Below are positions 29,901-39,107 of a stretch of DNA of 45,176 bases, in pieces. Below the pieces are notes generated by a model. That model worked only from the letters and a program-made list of their open reading frames with translations, was not told the origin of the DNA and did not search any database. Every line of letters starts with the position of its first letter. Within the stretch, counting starts at the first letter, position 1. The stretch comes from an uncultured Bacteroidales bacterium (GTDB taxonomy: Bacteria; Bacteroidota; Bacteroidia; Bacteroidales; UBA932): NCBI GenBank assembly GCA_900319975.1, contig ONQP01000013.1, positions 1-45,176 of the forward strand, written 5' to 3'. The position numbers and the translations under genes were made by a program.

Positions 29901-31808
29901 GAGCACCGCTCCGTCGTCCTTCGGGATGCGGAGCGGTTTTTTCGCGGCCGCGGTGCGCTGCAGGCCGTCCTTGCCGGTGCTCAGCACGCTGGCGGTGCCG
30001 CCCAGGCGCGCTTCGATGGCGCGGACGTCCAGCGTCAGCGGCTCGTCGGAAGCGTTGATGGCGGCGACGTACCAGGCGGCGCCGTGGCGGCGGGCCAGCA
30101 CGATGTTGCGGCCCGGATAGCCGTCGATCAGGCGCGTCTCATCCCAGGTCGTGGGCACTTCCCGCAGGAAGTCCAGCGCGGCCGCGGGCGCGTCCGTCAG
30201 GTTGTTGGGCGTGAGCGCGAAATTCTGGATCGGGTTCTGGTAGAGCACGGCGATGGCCAGTTCGGCCGCGTCCGTGGTCCGGCGCTGCGTGCCGAACACG
30301 CGGCCGCCGGGGCCCGGCGCGCCGTTGGCCCGGTTGAGGCGCTTGTTGAGGAACACGCCGCCGAATTCCATGCAGCCGACCGTATTGCGCAGGAACGGGT
30401 GCAGGGCGGCGTATTTCGACTCCAGGTCGCAGTGGTTCTGGCCGAAGATCATGTTCTCGGACGCGAGGACGGCCTCGCTGCCCACGTAGTTGGGATACAT
30501 CCGCTCCCAGCCGCGCGGCAGGGTGGCGCCGTGGAAGATGCACATCAGGCCGTGGTCGTCGGCGTCGCTCAGGATGGCCTCATAGAGGCGTATCGTCTCC
30601 TGCTTGTCGCCGCCGAAGAAGTCCACCTTGATGCCCTTGACGCCGATGCTCTCCATCCAGCGCATCTCGGGCTTGCGGGCCAGCGGGTCGCACATCACGT
30701 TGACGGGGCTCTGGACGATGTCGTTCCACCAGCCGCTGGAGGAATACCACAGGAACACGTCCACGCCCACGCTACGGGCGTAGGAGACGAGCTCCGCCAT
30801 GCCTTCGTGGCCGAATTCCTGGTCCCAGCCGGCGTCGATGAGGATGTAGGGCCAGCCCATCGCGGCGGCCAGGTCGATGTAGGCCACCTGGTCTTCGCGG
30901 TTCATGCTGGCGTCCTGCCAGACGATCCAGCTCCAGCTGCTCTTGCCGTAGCGGTAGGCGCGCGTGGTGGTGTAGCGCGGCTCCACGACGTCGAAGGCGA
31001 CGGTCGTCTCCACGATGGGGGCGAGGTCCGCGCCCACGGTGAGCGTGCGCCACGGCGTGGCGCCGGGCAGCGCGAAAGCGGGCTCGACGGTGCCGTTGCC
31101 GTTGTTCTCTTCCGGCATCGGGAAGGCTACGGTGTAGCCCGTGGCCGGGTCGTAGTCGGACAGGTGCGAGGCGCAGTAGCGGCTGTCCACGCCCGTCTCG
31201 CTGACGAGCACCCAGCCGTCGTCGCCGACGCGGAAGAGGCCGGGGAAGGTGTAGCCGTGGCCGTATTGCGAGCGCCGGTCGAGCGGCGCGTCGAAGGAGT
31301 AGAACTCTTCATAACTGGGCTTGCTGCGCTTCCAGCCGGTCATCGCGTCGCTCTGCGGCGTCAGGAAGCCCGTCGTGCCCTCCGGGAATTGGAACGCGCT
31401 CGCCTCGGCCAGCACGCGTACGCTGCCGGTCTCGCCCTCGCGGGGGAGGAGGTAGCGGAAGGCGGCGTCGTGGTCCGTCAGGTGCCACTCGACGTCAATC
31501 TTGCGCCCGTCGGGGTTCGTGCAGTGCAGCACGGCGCGCAGGGCGGCGTGGTCGATGCGCGAAGCCTTGATGCGGTCGAGGACATAGGTGTCGCGGATCT
31601 CTTCGGAGTCCACGGACACGACGTCCAGTTGCGTGTAGTCGGCTTCGTTGGTCTGAAGGCCGAGCCGTGACGGCGCCACGAGGGTCTTGCCGTCATAGAC
31701 AATACTGTAGCTGAGCCGGCTGCCGTCGTCTCCGAAGGAGACCTGAAGGCGGGCATCGGGCCCCGAAAGGATGGGGAGCCCGACGGCGAGGAGGGTGAGC
31801 AGATTCAT
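29889..31808 (-). CDS. Glycoside hydrolase family 97 (alpha-glucosidase/alpha-galactosidase type)
   Basis: A 639-residue exported hydrolase. The N-terminus is weakly hydrophobic (MNLLTLLAVGLPILSGPDA), a likely signal. An N-terminal beta-sandwich (SFGDDGSRLSYSIVYDGKTLV, WHLTDHDAAFRYLLPREGE) precedes a TIM barrel (YIDLAAAMGWPYILIDAGWD, GVDVFLWYSS). GIKVDFFGGDKQ (Asp near residue 398) sits where the retaining GH97 enzymes have their nucleophile, which suggests the alpha-galactosidase-like branch rather than inverting SusB. GATLPRGWERMYPN and ENM are also typical. It begins 9 bases after the regulator stop, so it shares that operon and is part of the PUL. Confidence 0.9.
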   Translation of the reverse strand: MNLLTLLAVGLPILSGPDARLQVSFGDDGSRLSYSIVYDGKTLVAPSRLGLQTNEADYTQLDVVSVDSEEIRDTYVLDRIKASRIDHAALRAVLHCTNPDGRKIDVEWHLTDHDAAFRYLLPREGETGSVRVLAEASAFQFPEGTTGFLTPQSDAMTGWKRSKPSYEEFYSFDAPLDRRSQYGHGYTFPGLFRVGDDGWVLVSETGVDSRYCASHLSDYDPATGYTVAFPMPEENNGNGTVEPAFALPGATPWRTLTVGADLAPIVETTVAFDVVEPRYTTTRAYRYGKSSWSWIVWQDASMNREDQVAYIDLAAAMGWPYILIDAGWDQEFGHEGMAELVSYARSVGVDVFLWYSSSGWWNDIVQSPVNVMCDPLARKPEMRWMESIGVKGIKVDFFGGDKQETIRLYEAILSDADDHGLMCIFHGATLPRGWERMYPNYVGSEAVLASENMIFGQNHCDLESKYAALHPFLRNTVGCMEFGGVFLNKRLNRANGAPGPGGRVFGTQRRTTDAAELAIAVLYQNPIQNFALTPNNLTDAPAAALDFLREVPTTWDETRLIDGYPGRNIVLARRHGAAWYVAAINASDEPLTLDVRAIEARLGGTASVLSTGKDGLQRTAAAKKPLRIPKDDGAVLVIR

Positions 31809-31817
31809 GGTATACGG

Positions 31818-34800
31818 TTAATCTTTGAGGTTTTTGACGAAGCTGGACGGGGAAATGTTGAACTGCTTCTGGAAGCTCGTGGCGAAATAGGACGGCGAGG
31901 AGAAGCCCACCATGTAGGCCACCTCGTTGATCCGGTACTTCTGCGACGAGAGCATCTCCGCGGCCTGTTTGAGCCGGCAGAGGCGGATGTACTCGTTGAT
32001 GTTGAGGCCGGTGTTGGCCTTGACCTTGCGGTACAACGTGGACTTGCTCGTGCCGATCAGGTTGGTGAGCGTCTCGATGCTGAGGTCCTGCTCCGCCATG
32101 TGCTTCATCACGATGCCGTGGAGCTTCTCCATGAACTCCTCGTCCATCTTGCTGGTATTGACGCTGTTGAAGTGCGTCAGCGGGGAGTCGGTGAACTGCC
32201 GGTAGGCGATGTCGCGGTTCTTGAACAGGCTGGCGATGTTGGCACGGAGCAGCTCGATCGGGAACGGCTTCTCGATGTAGCCGTCGGCGCCGACCTCGAG
32301 GGTCTGCAGGCGCGTCTCCATGCCGACGGCGGCCGTCAGCAGGATCACGGGCAGGTGGCTGAACTCCATGTTGGTCTTGATGTAGTTGCAGAGCTGGCAG
32401 CCGTCCATCAGCGGCATCATGATGTCGCTGACCACGAGGTCGATCTTCTCGTTCTGCAGCTTCTCCACGGCATCCTGGCCGTTGGCGGCCGTGACGATGT
32501 TGTATTCGTCGGAGAGTTCGCGGGCGAGGTAGCCGCGCATCTCGGAGGAATCTTCCACGATGAGGAGCGTGTGGCGGCTGCTGTCGTGGTCGATGCCCTG
32601 GCCCTCGTCCAGCGCATTCGACTCCTCGGGCGCCTCCATATGGATCGGCGCCTGCTGCTCGACGGGCAGCTCCAGCACGAACGAGTTGAGGTCGCGCACG
32701 TTGAGGTCCAGGTAGAGCTTGCCGCCGTGCAGGCCGGCGAGGGTGCGGGCGTAGGCGAGGCCGAGCCCGGTGCCCTTGCTCTGGTGCTCCGGATCGCCCA
32801 TCTGGTAGAAGATTTCGAAGATCTTCTCGGCCTCGCGGGCCGGGATGAGGTTGCCGTTGCTGTTGACGCGCAGGATGGCCGTCTTGCCGTCCTCGGACGG
32901 CTTGAGGCTCACCTCGATGATGTCATAGGTGTATTTGACGGCGTTGGAAAGCAGGTTGCCGACGATCTTCTCGACGGAATCGCGCACGCACATGATCTCG
33001 AACGGCTCCTGCGGGACGTTCACGCGCAGGTCGGTCTTCTGCTCGGCCGCCATCTGCTCGAACTTGGCGCAGGTCGTGCGGACGATGGCCGCGAAGTCGT
33101 TCTTCAGGAACACGGGCTTGATCTCGTTCTTCTCCATCTTGCGCAGGTCGAGCAGCTGGTTGGTCAGCGAGAGCAGACGGTCCGCATTGGCCTGGATGGT
33201 CAGCATGTCCTTCTCCGCCTTCGGCGTGTATTCGCCGGACGCGATCAGCTTGTCGAGCGGCATCTTGATGAGCGTCAGCGGCGTGCGGATCTCGTGCGTG
33301 ATGTTGGTGAAGAAATTGATCTTGGCGTCGTAGATTTCCTTCTGCTTCTCGTTCTCGAGCCGCGTGATGTGGCGAGCACGGTCGCGGCGGCGCTTCATGT
33401 CGAGCTCATACAGGAAGAAGCAGAGCAGCGAGAGCAGGAACAGTGCGTAGACGACCTTGGCGCCGGAACTCCACAGGACCGGGGCCAGGACGTCGAATTC
33501 CAGGCTGCGGCGGGCGTTGGGGGAGTCGGCGCCGAGGATGCTGACGTCGAAACGGTAGTGCCCCGGCCGCAGGCCGGTGAAATGGACGCTGTTCTCCGCC
33601 GTGCGGTCGGAAAGCAGCTCGCGGCCGCCGCGGTGGAGCGAATATTCATACGTAATGTGCTGCAGGATGGAGTAGTTCGGCGCGGAGAAGCTGATGGACA
33701 GCAGGGCGGCGTCGCGCGACTTGACGCGGATGCAGCTGGAATTGATGGCCGTATGCTCCGGCTCGTGCAGGCGCATCGTCTTGCCGGCGCTGCTGGCCTC
33801 GATGCTGGTGATGTAGAGCGGGTGGCGGAGCACCGCTTTCTTCATCCGGGCAGGGGAGAAGACCACCAGGCCGTAGGTGTTGCCCATATAGATCAGGCCG
33901 TTGCGGGCGAGCATGGCCGCACCGTAGGAGAACTGCGAGCCCATGATCTGCTGGCGGTCGAAGAGGTAGTCGTGGATCTGCGTGGTTTCGCCGTCGATGC
34001 GGACGATGCCGCGGGTCGAGGAGACCCACAGGATGCCGCTTTCGTCCTCGAGCACGGCGCAGGTCACGTTGGACGGCAGTCCTTCCGCACGCGTGATGGA
34101 ATTGAGCCGCAGGTTGGCCAGGTTCGGCATCGGCTCCGTGTAGCAGAGTCCGCCGCCTTCCGTGGTGATCCAGATGCGGTGCTGGCTGTCCTCGAAGAAG
34201 GAAGTGATGCGGTCCGCCGTCAGGCCGCGGTCGGACGAGACGGTCATGTGCAGCAAGGTGTTGCCGCCGCTGTCGCGGCAGAACAGGCCGTTGCCGTAGG
34301 TGCCGATCCACAGGTTGCCCCGGCTGTCCTGGAACAGCGTGTGGACATAGCCGCCGTGGAAACTCTCGTCGCGGACGAATTTGTCCTGCTCGCGGTCGAG
34401 ATAGTACAGGCCGCTCAGCGAGCCGGTCACGATCTGTCCGTCGTGGGTGAGGATGCCGACGCCGCTGCTGCGGTGGACGTCATAATGCTTGATGGGCTGG
34501 CGCTTGATGGGGTCGTAGAGCCAGACTCCCTTGCCGAAGGTATAGACCCAGAGGCTGTCGCCTTCCATCGTCAGGCCCTGCATGTTGAGCTTGGGCTCGA
34601 TCTCGTAGGCTTCGCCGCCGCGCCGGTTGGGCTTGAGGCGGTTGAGACCGCCGTCTTCCGTGCAGAACCAGATGCCGCCTTCCGAGTCGGACACGATGCT
34701 GCGGACGATCGAACCGATCATCGAGCGCGCTGCCACGGGGTTGGGGTAGTAGATGGTGAACTCGTCCTGCTTGTCCTGCCAGATGTTGATACCGTTATAA

Positions 34801-35720
34801 TAGGTACCGATCCAGACGTTGCCGGCCTTGTCTTTCGCGAGGCTGGTGACGTAGTTGGCTGAGAGGGAATGCGGATCGCCGCTGTTGTGGATCTCGGCGA
34901 CCTCGCTGATCTCGCCGTTGTTCAGGAAGACGACGAACAGGCCGTTGTCGGTGCCGATCCAGTATTCTCCGGGCTTGCGCTCCAGGATCTGCCGGATTTC
35001 GCGCGCGCTGTCGTCGAAGATCTTCGTGACGGTCATGTTGATGGTCTCGATCAGGAGGACCTGCCCGTCGCGGGTGGCGGCCAGCATGCGGCCTTCTTCA
35101 GCCGGCTGGATGTCGGACAGGCGATAGGCGAACGGCGTCGGGTCGAAGCGGTCGCGGCGCTTGTCGAAGTTGAAGAGCGTGCCGTTGTTGAGGATCACCC
35201 ACACGGAGTCGTAGGAGTCGACGGTGATCTTGGCGGGGCTGCTGCCCGGGAAAGCGTATTCCTGGATGCGTCCGTCCTCTTTTATATAGCGGTATACCTT
35301 GTCACCGGTGATCCAGACGTTGCCCTTGAGGTCCGGCTGGAGATCGAAGGCGGGCGTGGAGCCCAGCAGGCCGAGCGATTCGGTATGGCCCGTATAGGGG
35401 TTGTAGTAGCCCACGCCGGCCGAGGTCGTGAACCAGATCAGTCCGTCCTCGTCCTCGCTGATGTCTACGCTGGCCAGGTTGGTCATCAAGGTGGCGCCCG
35501 GCTCGTTGGGGCTGCGGAAATCGTAGCCGTCGAAGCGGGTCAGGCCGTCGCGCGTGCCGATCCAGACGAATCCGAAGCGGTCCTGATAGGTGCAGTGGAT
35601 GGTGTTGGAAGGGAGGCCTTCGTGGGTGGTATAATGCTCAAAATAATAGTAAGGAGCGGCCTCCAGGGACGTACAAAAGAGGCCGGCCAGTAAAAGCAGG
35701 AGCGGATGATACGATTTCAT
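31818..35720 (-). CDS. Hybrid two-component system regulator (HTCS)
   Basis: A 1300-residue one-protein sensor-regulator of the Bacteroidetes PUL type. The start at 35720 (MKSYHPLLLLLAGLFCTSLEA) gives a signal peptide; earlier in-frame ATGs at 35756 and 35849 add residues before it. Order: periplasmic propeller repeats (VWIGTRDGLTRFDG, WIGTYYNGINIW, WITTEGGGL), a Y_Y_Y domain, a membrane helix near residue 757, HisKA (FFTNITHEIRTPLTLIK, His ~807), HATPase (NLLSNAVKYT; GTGLGLAYA), receiver (LLIVEDSSEMRG; Asp in VVSDIMMPLMDG ~1097), and AraC HTH (LSIETLTNLIGTSKSTLYRKV; INEVAYMVGFSSPSYFATSF). It likely senses a glycan fragment and activates divergent susCD. Confidence 0.95.
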   Translation of the reverse strand: MKSYHPLLLLLAGLFCTSLEAAPYYYFEHYTTHEGLPSNTIHCTYQDRFGFVWIGTRDGLTRFDGYDFRSPNEPGATLMTNLASVDISEDEDGLIWFTTSAGVGYYNPYTGHTESLGLLGSTPAFDLQPDLKGNVWITGDKVYRYIKEDGRIQEYAFPGSSPAKITVDSYDSVWVILNNGTLFNFDKRRDRFDPTPFAYRLSDIQPAEEGRMLAATRDGQVLLIETINMTVTKIFDDSAREIRQILERKPGEYWIGTDNGLFVVFLNNGEISEVAEIHNSGDPHSLSANYVTSLAKDKAGNVWIGTYYNGINIWQDKQDEFTIYYPNPVAARSMIGSIVRSIVSDSEGGIWFCTEDGGLNRLKPNRRGGEAYEIEPKLNMQGLTMEGDSLWVYTFGKGVWLYDPIKRQPIKHYDVHRSSGVGILTHDGQIVTGSLSGLYYLDREQDKFVRDESFHGGYVHTLFQDSRGNLWIGTYGNGLFCRDSGGNTLLHMTVSSDRGLTADRITSFFEDSQHRIWITTEGGGLCYTEPMPNLANLRLNSITRAEGLPSNVTCAVLEDESGILWVSSTRGIVRIDGETTQIHDYLFDRQQIMGSQFSYGAAMLARNGLIYMGNTYGLVVFSPARMKKAVLRHPLYITSIEASSAGKTMRLHEPEHTAINSSCIRVKSRDAALLSISFSAPNYSILQHITYEYSLHRGGRELLSDRTAENSVHFTGLRPGHYRFDVSILGADSPNARRSLEFDVLAPVLWSSGAKVVYALFLLSLLCFFLYELDMKRRRDRARHITRLENEKQKEIYDAKINFFTNITHEIRTPLTLIKMPLDKLIASGEYTPKAEKDMLTIQANADRLLSLTNQLLDLRKMEKNEIKPVFLKNDFAAIVRTTCAKFEQMAAEQKTDLRVNVPQEPFEIMCVRDSVEKIVGNLLSNAVKYTYDIIEVSLKPSEDGKTAILRVNSNGNLIPAREAEKIFEIFYQMGDPEHQSKGTGLGLAYARTLAGLHGGKLYLDLNVRDLNSFVLELPVEQQAPIHMEAPEESNALDEGQGIDHDSSRHTLLIVEDSSEMRGYLARELSDEYNIVTAANGQDAVEKLQNEKIDLVVSDIMMPLMDGCQLCNYIKTNMEFSHLPVILLTAAVGMETRLQTLEVGADGYIEKPFPIELLRANIASLFKNRDIAYRQFTDSPLTHFNSVNTSKMDEEFMEKLHGIVMKHMAEQDLSIETLTNLIGTSKSTLYRKVKANTGLNINEYIRLCRLKQAAEMLSSQKYRINEVAYMVGFSSPSYFATSFQKQFNISPSSFVKNLKD

Positions 35721-35881
35721 CAAAATATTTTTCGTTTCAGGCTGCAAGTTAGCCATAATTCCTTTAATTTTTCGGTCAATACCTTTTGATTGCGACTCTT
35801 TCAGGGTTTCCGGTTCCTTATCCTGTATAAAAAATATAAAAATCCGCATCTATTTTTTGAATAAATGTGTGAATTAAAAGT

Positions 35882-35889
35882 TATATTTG
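35882..35889 (+). promoter_or_regulatory. -7 element of the susCD operon
   Basis: TATATTTG, with TTTTTTG ending at 35859 (22 bp upstream). The leader of about 60 nt has a weak GGGT/ACCC hairpin (35914-35926) followed directly by eight T's (35927-35934). The regulator's binding sites should lie in 35721-35881. Confidence 0.6.
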
Positions 35890-35953
35890 TGGAGTTTGAG
35901 TGAAACCAAACCCGGGTATGCAACCCTTTTTTTTAACCAATATTTATTATTCT

Positions 35954-38900
35954 ATGACCAAACAACTGTTTGCGAAAGCAGCAACGATCGTCATGATCTT
36001 TGCTGCCAGTCTTCTGGGTATGGGCTCAGCCCTTGCTCAGAATCCTGCTATTCGCGGTAAGGTCGTTGACTCCAGCAACGCTGGCGTCATCGGCGCTGCC
36101 GTTATGGTGCCTGGCACCACGAATGGCGTTCAGACGGATCTCGACGGTAACTTCGAAATCCGCGTCGCTCCCGGCACCACGCTGGAAGTTTCCTGCATCG
36201 GCTTTGTCACCAAGCGTGTCGCTGCCGCTGCCAACATGGTCGTCGTCCTCGAGGATGACGCCGAGATGCTCGAGGAGACCGTGGTGATCGGTTACGGTGT
36301 CGTCAAGAAGAGCGACCTGTCCGGTTCCGTGGCGTCCGTCCGTGGTGACGAACTCCGCAACCGCGCTACCTCCGACGCTGCCACCGCCCTCCAGGGCAAG
36401 GCCGCCGGCGTGCAGGTCCTCACTCCTTCCGGTGCTCCGGGCAAGGGCTCTCAGATCCGCGTCCGTGGTATCTCGACCAACGACACCCAGAACGGCAGCC
36501 TTGGACCGCTCCTCATCGTCGACGGTATGAAGGTGGACAACATCCAGTACCTGGATCCCGAAATGATCGAGTCCATGGAAATCCTGAAGGATGCTGCTTC
36601 CGCTGCTGTCTATGGTGTCGAGGCCGGCAACGGTGTTGTGCTCATCACCACCAAGACCGGCAAGAAGGGCGAGGGCAAGATCTTCTACAACGGTCAGTTC
36701 CAGCTCTCCTCGCTGTCCCGCAAGATGGACATCATGAACGCTGCCGATTATATTGCTTTCGGCCAGGCCCACGGCTATATCGACCTCTCCAAATACGACG
36801 GCAAGACTGACGTCAACTGGGGTGATGACCTCTTCATCCCGACCTGGAGCAACCGCCACACGGTGGGCTTCTCCGGCGGCAACGACCGCGGCCACCTCTT
36901 CGCCAGCATCAACAACGTCCACAACAACGGTATCTTCCGTGGCGACAAGGATGTCTATGACCGTCTGACCTTCCAGGTCAACGCCGACTATAAGATCAAG
37001 GACTGGCTCACCGTCACGATCAACAACTCCATCGAGAAGTGGGGCACCAAGAGCGTTTCCGAGGCCAACGACAACGGTTCCGCCCTCCTGTCCGCCATCA
37101 CCTCTTCTCCTCTGTACAAGATCCGTGGTACCAAGGAAGACCTGACCACCGCCCAGCTCAACTATCTGAACGGCGGCGGCAAGCTCCTCGTGGATCCCGA
37201 GACCGGTCTCTACTGGACCGTCCCTCTGATCGGCGAGACCCAGTCCGGCCACCCGTACGTCCAGCGTGACGCTACCGACAGCTCCAACGGCGGTTTCACC
37301 ATCCGTGGCGTCGCCAGCGTTGACTTCAACCCGTTCAAGGGCTTCGTGTTCACGTCCCGTCTGGGTTATCGTATCTCCCAGAGCAATTCCCACAGCTATA
37401 CCGAGCCTTACTTCTCCACGGCGACCATCAAGGCCGACAACTACACCCTGTCCGCCTCCGCCAACACGGGCTACTTCTATCAGTGGGAGAACTTCGTCAA
37501 CTACAACCGCAACTTCGGCAAGTTCGAACTGGCTGCCATGGCCGGTATGTCTTTCGAGCAGGAGTTCTCTGACAATGTCTTCGTGCAGGGTACCGGTCCC
37601 GACATCCTGAAGGGCTATGAGCCGAACTTCCGCTACCTCTCCTACATGAAGTTCGACAACAACACGCTGACGATCTCCAACGCCCCCGGCTACAACGCCA
37701 GCATGTCCTACTTCGGCCGTCTGTCCCTCACCTATGACAGCCGCTACAGCATCACGGGTGTCTTCCGTGCCGATGCTTTCGATACTTCCTACATGCCGGC
37801 TGGTTCCCGTTGGGGCTACTTCCCTTCCGTATCCGGCTACTGGAACATCAGCAACGAGCCGTTCTTCAAGGACAACGTCAGCCGCGACGTGATCAGCTTC
37901 CTCAAGCTCCGCGCTTCCTACGGTATCAACGGTAACATCAACGTGCTCAAGAACCGTTGGGCTTACGACACGACCATCCTCCTCAACCGCGTCTGGTACC
38001 AGTACAACGTCGACGATCCTGCGATGGTCTATGGTTCCCTGCCTTCCGGTCTGTCCAATCCTAACCTGAAGTGGGAGACCTCCCGCCAGCTCGACCTCGG
38101 TTTGGACGCCCGCATGTTCAACAACCGCCTGACCCTCGGCCTGGTCTACTACAACAAGATCACTTCCGACCAGCTCGTCCGTGTCCCTGCCCCTATGGAG
38201 GTCGGTACGCCGTCCTACTATGAGGGTGGTCCCGCCGCCAGCACCATCGTGAACGCCGGCCGCGTCCTCAACCGCGGTTTCGAAGTCGAGCTCTCCTGGC
38301 GCGACCAGATCGGCGACTTCAGCTATGGCATCAGCGCCAACGCCGGTTACGTGAAGAACCGGGTCACCTACCTCGATCCGCTCGCCGGCCGTCTTACGGG
38401 CCGCCAGCCTCAGGGTACGGATGTCGTCACCACCTTCGAAGAGGGCTACCCGGTGTGGTATCTCCGCGGCTTCAAGGCCACGGGTATCAATAATCAGGGT
38501 GAAGTGCTTTACGCGCATTTCGATGCCGACGGCAATCAGATTGAGTCTGTCACCTCTCCGGATCCTTCCACGGATCTTACCTACATCGGTTCGGCCCTGC
38601 CTGACCTGACCTACGGTATTACCATCAACATGGCCTGGAAGAACTTCGACCTCACGATCTTCGGCAACGGCGTCGCTGGCAATGAGCTCCTCCCGACCTC
38701 TTTCCGTGTGGACCGTCCTTCCTGCAACACGTATTCCTACTACTGGAAGAATTCCTGGAAGCAGGCTGGTGACGAGGCTACCGCCAAGTTCCCTGCCGCC
38801 AAGTTCTGGACCCAGCAGGCCTTCAGCTCCTCGCTGAACGTCTTCAAGGGCGACTACTTCAAGATCAAGACCATCCAGCTGGGTTACACCCTGCCGAAGA

Positions 38901-39088
38901 ATGTGACGAAGTCCATCAACGTCAGCAGCCTCCGTCTTTTCGCGATGCTCGACAACTTCTTCACCTTCTCCAACTACATCGGCCTCGATCCCGAAACGGC
39001 TATCGGCAACGGCAATACCCTCGGTCTCGATATGGGTAACTTCCCGACTGCCAAGTCTGTCATCTTCGGCCTGAACCTCGAATTCTAA
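35954..39088 (+). CDS. SusC-family TonB-dependent outer-membrane transporter
   Basis: A 1044-residue SusC/RagA-type receptor from the ATG at 35954 (MTKQLFAKAATIVMIFAASLLGMGSALAQ signal). A carboxypeptidase-regulatory-like domain follows (IRGKVVDSSNAGVIGAAVMV...DLDGNFEI...VSCIGF), then the EMLEETVVIGYGV motif at about residues 103-115. The plug comes next (LSGSVASVRGDELRNRATSD...ALQGKAAGVQV, SQIRVRGIST, LLIVDG, ILKDAASAAVYG), then the beta barrel to the terminal NLEF. It forms the outer-membrane channel paired with the SusD lid. It is divergent from the regulator and 19 bases from susD. Confidence 0.96.
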   Translation: MTKQLFAKAATIVMIFAASLLGMGSALAQNPAIRGKVVDSSNAGVIGAAVMVPGTTNGVQTDLDGNFEIRVAPGTTLEVSCIGFVTKRVAAAANMVVVLEDDAEMLEETVVIGYGVVKKSDLSGSVASVRGDELRNRATSDAATALQGKAAGVQVLTPSGAPGKGSQIRVRGISTNDTQNGSLGPLLIVDGMKVDNIQYLDPEMIESMEILKDAASAAVYGVEAGNGVVLITTKTGKKGEGKIFYNGQFQLSSLSRKMDIMNAADYIAFGQAHGYIDLSKYDGKTDVNWGDDLFIPTWSNRHTVGFSGGNDRGHLFASINNVHNNGIFRGDKDVYDRLTFQVNADYKIKDWLTVTINNSIEKWGTKSVSEANDNGSALLSAITSSPLYKIRGTKEDLTTAQLNYLNGGGKLLVDPETGLYWTVPLIGETQSGHPYVQRDATDSSNGGFTIRGVASVDFNPFKGFVFTSRLGYRISQSNSHSYTEPYFSTATIKADNYTLSASANTGYFYQWENFVNYNRNFGKFELAAMAGMSFEQEFSDNVFVQGTGPDILKGYEPNFRYLSYMKFDNNTLTISNAPGYNASMSYFGRLSLTYDSRYSITGVFRADAFDTSYMPAGSRWGYFPSVSGYWNISNEPFFKDNVSRDVISFLKLRASYGINGNINVLKNRWAYDTTILLNRVWYQYNVDDPAMVYGSLPSGLSNPNLKWETSRQLDLGLDARMFNNRLTLGLVYYNKITSDQLVRVPAPMEVGTPSYYEGGPAASTIVNAGRVLNRGFEVELSWRDQIGDFSYGISANAGYVKNRVTYLDPLAGRLTGRQPQGTDVVTTFEEGYPVWYLRGFKATGINNQGEVLYAHFDADGNQIESVTSPDPSTDLTYIGSALPDLTYGITINMAWKNFDLTIFGNGVAGNELLPTSFRVDRPSCNTYSYYWKNSWKQAGDEATAKFPAAKFWTQQAFSSSLNVFKGDYFKIKTIQLGYTLPKNVTKSINVSSLRLFAMLDNFFTFSNYIGLDPETAIGNGNTLGLDMGNFPTAKSVIFGLNLEF

Positions 39089-39107
39089 TATCCAATTGAA
39101 TCACGTT

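Noticed and set aside
32100..34862. A 920-codon plus-strand open frame opposite the HTCS gene
   Set aside because: Antisense shadow created by third-position GC bias; no domain is visible and the HTCS frame explains the region fully.
36026..38518. An 830-codon minus-strand open frame opposite susC
   Set aside because: Same antisense artefact; its composition is repetitive V/G/D/E and susC is intact.
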